Source: an uncultured Acetatifactor sp. (GTDB lineage Bacteria > Bacillota > Clostridia > Lachnospirales > Lachnospiraceae). From it: a stretch of DNA of 31,020 bases. The stretch is from NCBI GenBank assembly GCA_910577185.1, contig CAJTLR010000023.1:17675-48694 (forward strand), given 5' to 3'. Positions 26,088 through 31,020 of the stretch are shown piece after piece. The position numbers were made by a program, and so were the translations under genes. The notes under the pieces were generated by a model. That model was not told where the DNA came from. It worked only from the letters and a program-made list of their open reading frames with translations, and ran no database searches. Numbering within the stretch: position 1 is the stretch's first letter; each line of letters starts with the position of its first letter.

Positions 26088-26828
26088 GGTCAGGCCATGC
26101 TCCTCTTTTAACTGAAAATACCGTTGGGAGATCAGGCTGCTGACCTGGGCTCCCAGATTTTTTTTGGCGCTTCTGTCCATATCTGTCAGATATATGGGTT
26201 CTTCAAATTCTATGACTACCGTGGCTCTTTTAATAAAGGGGATGTGGTCCTCAAAGATACCCGCAGTGTTGACCAGGGTCATGGGAATCACGGGCACGCC
26301 GCCTTTTTCCGCAATTTTAAAACTGCCCTCGCGAAAGGCGAGAAATGTGTCATTCTCTTTGTTTCGGGTTCCCTCCGGAAAAATACACATGGATATCCCG
26401 TTTTTGACTTCTTCCACTCCCGCCAGAATGGTTTTGAGGCCTTCCTTGATATTATCCCTGTCCAGGAAAAGACAATGGATATTTTTCATCCAGTCCTTCA
26501 GAAGGGGATACCGCAGCATTTCCTTTTTGGCCACATATCCCGTGATTCCGGGGAAAAGGTAGTAAGTGAGCACAATATCAAAATAGCTGCGGTGATTGCC
26601 CACAAACAATGCGGCGCTGTCTGAAGGAATGTTTTCCAGTCCCTTCACAATGATTTTTGTGCCGGCGAAAAAGGTGACACATCGAAACGCCCAGCCGACG
26701 ATGGCCTTGGAAGCCCGGTCCTTCAGCCCGGGCCTGGATTTTCCCACCAGCCACAAGACCAGAAGCACGGGTATGCCCAGAATCAGAAACATGAATAGAA
26801 ATATTACCACAAGAAGAAAGCGAATCAT
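26082..26828 (-). CDS. plsC: 1-acyl-sn-glycerol-3-phosphate acyltransferase, PlsC type
   Basis: Makes phosphatidic acid by adding the second acyl chain to lysophosphatidic acid at the membrane. The 248-residue protein starts at 26828 with GTGAGG about 8 nt upstream. A hydrophobic N-terminal segment (about 4-29) anchors it. The acyltransferase motifs are NHRSYFD (HX4D, His79 and Asp84), LFLDRDN, and FPEGTR (150-155), followed by the VPVIPMTLVN block. It is convergent with the kinase gene and divergent from the PrcB-like gene. Other lysophospholipid acyltransferases share these motifs, so substrate preference is not certain. Confidence 0.88.
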   Translation of the reverse strand: MIRFLLVVIFLFMFLILGIPVLLVLWLVGKSRPGLKDRASKAIVGWAFRCVTFFAGTKIIVKGLENIPSDSAALFVGNHRSYFDIVLTYYLFPGITGYVAKKEMLRYPLLKDWMKNIHCLFLDRDNIKEGLKTILAGVEEVKNGISMCIFPEGTRNKENDTFLAFREGSFKIAEKGGVPVIPMTLVNTAGIFEDHIPFIKRATVVIEFEEPIYLTDMDRSAKKNLGAQVSSLISQRYFQLKEEHGLTP

Positions 26829-27026
26829 ATCATCAGCCTCACATACTTATTTCAGCACTGTACCTGACTGCCGTCACTTATGACCCGGCAGGGGACGCGG
26901 ATGCCGGAATGCATGTGCACAGCGGCTGCAGGCAGGAACGGTTCTGAGATTCATCTCATTTTAGCATACATTTTCCGGACTGTACATAAATATAGGAAAA
27001 ATAGGAAAAAATTTGTGAGGTTACCA

Positions 27027-27434
27027 TTGAGCAAGGTTCGATTCTGTGGAATTTTAATTGTCTGTATCTGGATTCTGGCGGGATGCAGCCTGAGCAGCCA
27101 GGAGAGGGTCAAACTGAGGGATCTGGATTTTACGGTTCTGGGTGAGGAGAAAATCCCGGAGCAGCTGAAAACCATTATTGAGGAAAAAAAGAATACGGCT
27201 TTTGAGATTACTTACACGGACAATGAAAATCTCTATATCTGTATCGGATACGGGGAACAGGAGACGGGAGGATACAGTATCGCGGTGGATGAACTGTATC
27301 TGACGGATACGGATATTGTTGTCAGCGCCAGCCTTCTGGGGCCGGAAGCGGCCCAGAAGGACAATAAGACGCCCACATATCCTTACATAGTGATCAGGAC
27401 GGAATACCTGGAACAGACGGTGACATTTGAGTAG
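27027..27434 (+). CDS. PrcB-like lipoprotein
   Basis: A small lipoprotein of 135 residues, starting at TTG 27027 with GTGAGG (27015-27020) 6 nt upstream. Longer starts add a stretch without signal-peptide character. The signal peptide ends in a lipobox (ILAGCS). The rest has a beta-rich fold with the closing pattern GGYSIAVDELYLTDTDIVVS and YPYIVIRTEY. This matches the PrcB domain, a protease-complex-associated family, as I remember it. In the founding systems PrcB stabilises a surface protease; no such protease gene lies in this window. The gene stands alone between a divergent plsC and a convergent BlaR1 gene. Function is inferred only. Confidence 0.7.
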   Translation: MSKVRFCGILIVCIWILAGCSLSSQERVKLRDLDFTVLGEEKIPEQLKTIIEEKKNTAFEITYTDNENLYICIGYGEQETGGYSIAVDELYLTDTDIVVSASLLGPEAAQKDNKTPTYPYIVIRTEYLEQTVTFE

Positions 27435-27476
27435 TTTCATGAGCCGGGCAGGAATCTTTCCGGTTGGTTCCGGTAC

Positions 27477-28997
27477 CTACATCTCCAGCCCGTAAGAAAC
27501 GACTTTCCAGCCGTCCTCTTCTTCCAGCAGGGTTATCTGCAGGTATTCCAGATAATCCGCCCCGGCAGCCGGCCTGAATTCCAGCCAGATTCCCAGAGTG
27601 CCGTCCGGGGAAAACCGGACCGGCTCCAGTCCTTTCACGTTGAGAAGATTGACTTCCGCTGCCACATGACCATCCTGGCCATCCGGGAAGAATTCGGGTT
27701 CTCCGGAGTAGCTGTCCGAAAGATACTGTGTCAGGGACTCCCGGTCCTGTGTCAGGTAAGCTTCCCAGAAGGCCGTTGCGGTCTCACGGATGGCGTCCAG
27801 GTTTTCTGGCTGTGACTGCCCGGTTTCGGAGGGCAGGTTATTTTCCGGGGTTTCATCGGGAGACGGCAAAGGGGCAGATTCGCTGCCGGCATCCGGGAGA
27901 TTTTGATTTTCCGGTTCCGGCACCCGGCCGTCCCCGGGAGGATCCAGGGGGGTGCCATCAGGATCCGTATCGGCTGTGGAAATGGGTACCGGCACCGGGG
28001 CCGGGGCTGCCTGGGCCTGACTGGCAGAAGTGGCAAAACATAAGGCCACAAGTACTACCAGCAGCGATGCCGAGAACGCTGCGGCATAAGTAAGTTTTTT
28101 ATATTTCATAATCGATTTTATCCTTTCTTCAATTGCGTTTTTGCTGAATCCGTTGTAAAAAGGGACAGGGCGCAGCTTTTTTTCTTCCATATCGATAAGG
28201 GCCATGGCGTATCCGGACCGGGCCCGCTCCCCAAAACGCCTCAGAACGCTTTCGTCGCAGGCAAGTTCGATATCCTTGTTGAGAAATTTCATCATGACCC
28301 ACACAAGAGGATTAAACCAGTGAAGGCATAGCGCTGTCACCATAAGCAGTTTGAGTACCGCGTCACAGTGGCAGATATGCATATATTCATGCTGCAGGAC
28401 ATATTCCAGTTCCCGGCGGTCCTCCCATATGAGCTGCTTTGGCAGCAGAATTACGGGCCTGATAATGCCGTAAGTCAGGGGAGCGGAAATTAATTCCGAC
28501 TGTCTGACAGAAATAAAAGGATGGACCTTATGCCGGCGCTGCCAGTGATGAATCCAGTTGTTTTCCACAATGGCGGCCCTGCGGAACTGCCGGACAGAGT
28601 AGAGATATGCTCCGGCGAAAAAGGCTCCGCAGAGAAGAAGACCCACACACCACACCACAGACAACACCGGGAATGCTTTTTCCACGGAAAGGCTAAGGAC
28701 ACCGGCTTCCGCGGATAGTCCATGGGAGGCAGACTGCACGGGAGAGGCAGCGATTCCTGTTCCCATGGCCATGCCGTAGTGGTCCAGTGGGGAGGAAATG
28801 TTTTCGGTCTGTTGCTCCAGCAGGGAATAGATGCTGAACACGGAAGAAAAGGAAAAAGGAACCAGCAGGCGCGCCAGGACCAGGCTCCACAAAACCGGAA
28901 ATGTCCGTTTGGGAAGCTTGTTCAGCAGCAGCGCCCTGAACAGCAGAATGACTATAATTAAAATTCCGCCGTAAAAACTTCTTTGTATCATTCCCAT
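27477..28997 (-). CDS. BlaR1-type M56 sensor metallopeptidase with NTF2-like C-terminal domain
   Basis: 506 residues. GGGAGGT stands just upstream, inside the end of the BlaI gene, so the pair is translationally coupled. The N-terminal part has four membrane segments. The M56 zinc peptidase domain carries HEYMH (203-207) with ELACDE near 244-249 as the third ligand region. After a membrane segment (about 303-322) comes a Pro/Glu-rich linker (about 330-395) and a 110-residue domain opening AIRETATAFWEAYLTQDRES. In known BlaR1 and MecR1 the outer domain is a penicillin-binding sensor with SxxK; none is seen here. The end resembles an NTF2-like fold instead. It should cleave or cause loss of the BlaI-type repressor when a signal is bound. 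Confidence 0.85.
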   Translation of the reverse strand: MGMIQRSFYGGILIIVILLFRALLLNKLPKRTFPVLWSLVLARLLVPFSFSSVFSIYSLLEQQTENISSPLDHYGMAMGTGIAASPVQSASHGLSAEAGVLSLSVEKAFPVLSVVWCVGLLLCGAFFAGAYLYSVRQFRRAAIVENNWIHHWQRRHKVHPFISVRQSELISAPLTYGIIRPVILLPKQLIWEDRRELEYVLQHEYMHICHCDAVLKLLMVTALCLHWFNPLVWVMMKFLNKDIELACDESVLRRFGERARSGYAMALIDMEEKKLRPVPFYNGFSKNAIEERIKSIMKYKKLTYAAAFSASLLVVLVALCFATSASQAQAAPAPVPVPISTADTDPDGTPLDPPGDGRVPEPENQNLPDAGSESAPLPSPDETPENNLPSETGQSQPENLDAIRETATAFWEAYLTQDRESLTQYLSDSYSGEPEFFPDGQDGHVAAEVNLLNVKGLEPVRFSPDGTLGIWLEFRPAAGADYLEYLQITLLEEEDGWKVVSYGLEM

Positions 28998-29001
28998 GAC
29001 C

Positions 29002-29361
29002 TTACCTCCCTTCTCTCACCAGCTGCTTCAGATCTTCAATTTGTCTGTCCGAAAGTTTTTTTCTGCTGAGCAGTGAGGCGAATAGCATTTCGGCAGAACC
29101 GCCGTAGATCTTGTCAATCAGTTCATCTGTCTCTGTTGCCTGAACTTGTTCCCGGGAGAGCAGTGCATGGCATACAAAGTTCGGCTCCCGGCGTTCAATG
29201 GCACCTTTTGCGATGCATTTTTTGATGACAGTGTATGTGGTGTTTACATTCCAGCCGGTTTCCTTGTTTAAAATATCAGAAATCTGCTTTGCGGTGCTGT
29301 CGCCTTTCTCCCATAATACGGACATTACTTTTAGTTCAGAGTCAAACAGTTTGATATGCAT
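29002..29361 (-). CDS. BlaI/MecI-family repressor
   Basis: 119 residues, ATG at 29361 with a strong AGGAGGT site. The winged-helix domain (about 3-75) contains LFDSELKVMSVLWEKGDSTA and the recognition region GWNVNTTYTVIKKC. The C-terminal helix (about 85-119) is the dimerisation part. Such repressors bind palindromic ACTA/TAGT-type operators as dimers. Three such sites lie just upstream over its own promoter, so it likely represses itself and the BlaR1 gene. Loss of the repressor would follow signal sensing by BlaR1. No beta-lactamase gene is present in the window, so the wider targets are unknown. Confidence 0.92.
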   Translation of the reverse strand: MHIKLFDSELKVMSVLWEKGDSTAKQISDILNKETGWNVNTTYTVIKKCIAKGAIERREPNFVCHALLSREQVQATETDELIDKIYGGSAEMLFASLLSRKKLSDRQIEDLKQLVREGR

Positions 29362-29395
29362 TTTGGACCTCCTGGTTTTGAGCTGCTCATTATAT

Positions 29396-29409
29396 ACTAT
29401 TGCAATAGT
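29396..29409. promoter_or_regulatory. BlaI-type operator 1
   Basis: ACTATTGCAATAGT, a perfect 14-bp palindrome of the form ACTA-N6-TAGT. It lies just downstream of the expected blaI transcription start. Confidence 0.8.
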
Positions 29410-29419
29410 TTACGGTTCC

Positions 29420-29448
29420 ATACTATCACAGTAGTAAAGTGTTGTCAA
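29420..29448 (-). promoter_or_regulatory. Promoter of the blaI-blaR1 operon
   Basis: On the minus strand, TTGACA (29443-29448) and TAGTAT (29420-29425) are separated by exactly 17 bp. The -35 box is a perfect match to the consensus of housekeeping sigma factors. Operator 2 covers the -10 and spacer, and operator 3 lies just upstream of the -35, so repression by blocking polymerase is likely. Confidence 0.85.
29422..29435. promoter_or_regulatory. BlaI-type operator 2
   Basis: ACTATCACAGTAGT has the form ACTA-N6-TAGT and overlaps the -10 and spacer of the blaI promoter. Its start is 26 bp from operator 1. Confidence 0.82.
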
Positions 29449-29449
29449 T

Positions 29450-29463
29450 ACTACTCTGATAGT
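29450..29463. promoter_or_regulatory. BlaI-type operator 3
   Basis: ACTACTCTGATAGT has the form ACTA-N6-TAGT and lies directly upstream of the -35 box. Its start is 28 bp from operator 2. Confidence 0.75.
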
Positions 29464-29603
29464 TTTCTATATTTTTTTCGGCAGTTCCCGGAAGCGGGTA
29501 TGATTCCTTCTTTATTCTATCGGCAGTTTTTTGTGAAATTACCGGTTTTCTGATTCGGCGGCATTTCGCTGAAAAGGGACTGGAAATATGTCTCAAAAGA
29601 GAC

Positions 29604-29643
29604 AAAAAAGTTCGCCTTATGTGCATATAAGGCGAACTTTTTT
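29604..29643. repeat. Hairpin repeat, copy 1
   Basis: A perfect 17-bp stem (29604-29620 with 29627-29643) with loop GTGCAT, flanked by A-run and T-run, so it could end transcription in both directions. Its core is repeated in inverted orientation at 29980-30017 with one difference in 38 bp. A small hairpin TGTCTC-AAAA-GAGACA (29589-29604) abuts it. Confidence 0.85.
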
Positions 29644-29979
29644 AAATAATATCCATTATTTTATACCTTTTGCCTCCATATTGCAAGTGAATTCTTTTTT
29701 TTACATTTTTTTGGCAATATTGCTGACTTAAGGAATTTCACTGCAGTGAAATTCCGGCAAATTGCTTCACAGACAATATTTTTTCATAATGATAAAGCGA
29801 AATGGCTGAGCTCAATACCGGCATTTTACATGGAATTGTGATGCCCTGTAAGTGTGAAATATGGCTGCTAAAAAGCGGATTCACTTTTTGCGGCGCACAA
29901 TTGAACTTTATATCAAATATATACTGATTTCAGACAGATCACATACTGAATTTTGAATATTAATTAATTGCAAAATAAT
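29644..29979. other. AT-rich non-coding stretch bounded by inverted hairpin repeats
   Basis: 336 bp with no convincing open frame on either strand. It contains a 24-bp perfect palindrome (29732-29755, half-site GGAATTTCACTG). That palindrome is enclosed by AATATTGCTG (29716-29725) pairing with CAG-A-CAATATT (29770-29780), which has one bulge. Six T (29779-29784) follow. The interval may be the inside of a small non-autonomous element or a structured RNA region. Confidence 0.6.
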
Positions 29980-30017
29980 AAAAAGTTCGCCTTATATGCA
30001 CATAAGACGAACTTTTT
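29980..30017. repeat. Hairpin repeat, copy 2 (inverted)
   Basis: The 38-bp sequence is the reverse complement of copy 1 with a single difference, including the asymmetric loop. Its own stem has one A-C mismatch. In direct orientation it differs from copy 1 at three positions, so inversion is the better reading. Confidence 0.85.
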
Positions 30018-30256
30018 GGAAGCAATAATATTCAGAACAATGTATTTTTATACATTTGTTCCCGGAATAGGAAAAAAGGTGAAAATATACGGATGTACAA
30101 AATTACGTCAAAAAAAGGACGTAGTTACAAAAAGTGCGGAAAGGATAGTCCTCTGTGAAAGAATGCGCACGGCGGCAGGTTACGGGATTATCCTATGGGT
30201 GATGCAGCCGGAGGCAGGGGAATGTCCGTACCGGGGATAAAGGCAGGTGGCAGAAA

Positions 30257-30502
30257 ATGATAGACTATAAACCTTTCTGGGAAACACTGAGGCAGTCAGG
30301 GGAGACGACCTATACCCTTGTCACCAGGCACCGGGTATCCGGCGCCACCATCGACAAACTGCGGAACAACAAGCCCATGAACACTACCACCCTGGACGGG
30401 TTGTGCGGTATTTTTGAGTGTGCCCTGCAGGATATCGTAAGGTATGTGCCGGATGAAAAAGGGAAGGGCAGGACCGGCGCCGGAGGCAGCGGGGAGGAGT
30501 GA
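30257..30502 (+). CDS. Small Cro/C1-type helix-turn-helix protein
   Basis: 81 residues, ATG 30257 with AGGTGG about 8 nt upstream. The protein has the short HTH layout of YozG-like regulators: YKPFWETLRQSGETTYTLVT, then a recognition helix in GATIDKLRNNKPMNTTTLDG, then LCGIFECALQDIVRYVPDE. The last 15 residues are Gly/Glu-rich and probably disordered. It stands alone, about 240 nt after the hairpin repeats, and is followed by a 316-nt gap. A DNA-binding regulatory role is likely; the targets are unknown. Confidence 0.85.
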   Translation: MIDYKPFWETLRQSGETTYTLVTRHRVSGATIDKLRNNKPMNTTTLDGLCGIFECALQDIVRYVPDEKGKGRTGAGGSGEE

Positions 30503-30818
30503 TTTCTCTGGCTTCAAGAGACTTTTTGTGTTTTCCGGGGCACTGCCATTGACGGTGCGGGACGGAAGCGGAAACTGTCAGGCAGATGAATGGGAAAACG
30601 GGGAAATGAAAACAGAAACGAAGAGACGCAAAAGTGAACCGTTGAAAATGGGGAGTCAGGGATAAAGAGACGGAAAAATAAATTATGGGAAATGAAAAAA
30701 CATAAATATAAAGACGCAAAAACGAAGCGTTGGGAAAGACAACCGGGCAGGGAAACGGTTTCCTTATGGAAGAACGGATAACAGATATCACAAAAAATAA
30801 ATGACAAGCGGTGGGACT
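30503..30818. other. Purine-rich intergenic region
   Basis: 316 bp without a convincing gene. An imperfect 20-bp repeat, GACGCAAAAGTGAACCGTTG (30625-30644) and GACGCAAAAACGAAGCGTTG (30713-30732), matches at 17 of 20 positions. Open frames on the minus strand here are low-complexity Phe/Ser-rich translations of the purine-rich strand and are not credible. Confidence 0.5.
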
Positions 30819-31020
30819 ATGAGCAGAGGAATGGGAAACAGAATAGGGAAGAACAAAATCGAAAACAGAGCGGGAGGCAGGAAGATATTTACGCGGAAAA
30901 AACTGTATGCGGTTATTCTGGCAGGTATTTTAATGTGTATCATGGCAGCTTGCGGGAAGGAAGAAGGCCAGGAAGAAACCCTGGACACATCTTCGGCAGA
31001 GTCGACGGAAACGGCAGAGG
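30819..31020 (+). CDS. Lipoprotein, N-terminal part (runs off the window)
   Basis: The frame opens at ATG 30819, preceded by GGTGGGA, and stays open to the window end (67 codons). A long basic N-terminus (MSRGMGNRIGKNKIENRAGG) is followed by a signal segment KLYAVILAGILMCIMAACGK. Its lipobox (IMAAC) puts the lipidated cysteine at about residue 46. A Glu/Thr/Ser-rich linker follows. The N-terminus is long for a lipoprotein; an in-frame ATG at 30831 is a possible later start. The function cannot be told from this part; substrate-binding lipoproteins often start this way. Confidence 0.65.
   Translation, partial: MSRGMGNRIGKNKIENRAGGRKIFTRKKLYAVILAGILMCIMAACGKEEGQEETLDTSSAESTETAE

Noticed and set aside
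29968..30240. 90-codon open frame across the second hairpin repeat
   Set aside because: Its start lies in the hairpin arm region, it has no ribosome site, and its beginning is simply a translation of the repeat.
1..31020. tRNA, rRNA, CRISPR arrays, transposase or integrase genes
   Set aside because: None was found by reading the window; the repeats at 29604-30017 are only a pair and the hairpins do not form a regular array.

Overview
The window looks like a chromosomal segment of a gut-type Lachnospiraceae (Clostridia). The signs are strong AGGAGG-type ribosome binding sites, frequent GTG/TTG starts, MalFG-type sugar transporters without a local ATPase, a VanRS-like two-component pair, BlaI/BlaR1, and mixed AT-rich and GC-rich intergenic DNA. 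Species cannot be fixed from sequence alone. Family names come from recognising motifs, not from a database search.

Region 1 (about 1-18260) is a carbohydrate locus that reads as fructan or sucrose use. A large membrane-anchored solute-binding protein with carbohydrate-binding-like N-terminal modules is followed by two permeases, then three envelope proteins (NHL-propeller/TPR, Yip1-like, DUF5696-like), a second permease pair, a second solute-binding lipoprotein and a secreted GH32-like lipoprotein. A convergent LacI-type regulator is divergent from a cytoplasmic GH32 enzyme and a fructokinase. The model is: outside cleavage and capture, ABC import, hydrolysis by cytoplasmic GH32, and phosphorylation of fructose. 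The DUF5696-like gene is interrupted by a +1 shift at a run of eight G. No ATPase gene is present, so a shared MsmK-like ATPase elsewhere is inferred.

Region 2 (about 18260-26090) carries an M23/LytM-like protein that has lost its metal ligands, an amidohydrolase, then ddl and murF (the D-Ala-D-Ala branch of peptidoglycan synthesis), followed by a VanR/VanS-like response regulator and kinase. A GC-rich intergenic cassette with a 21-bp direct repeat and several hairpins precedes ddl.

Region 3 (about 26050-29470) holds a PlsC-type acyltransferase, a PrcB-like lipoprotein and a BlaI-BlaR1 pair. The blaI promoter is clear, and three ACTA-N6-TAGT operators lie over it. This BlaR1 ends in a small NTF2-like domain rather than a penicillin sensor.

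Region 4 (about 29470-31020) is mostly non-coding. Two 38-bp hairpin repeats in inverted orientation bound about 340 bp of AT-rich DNA containing a 24-bp perfect palindrome. A small Cro/C1-type HTH gene and the start of a lipoprotein gene that runs off the window follow.
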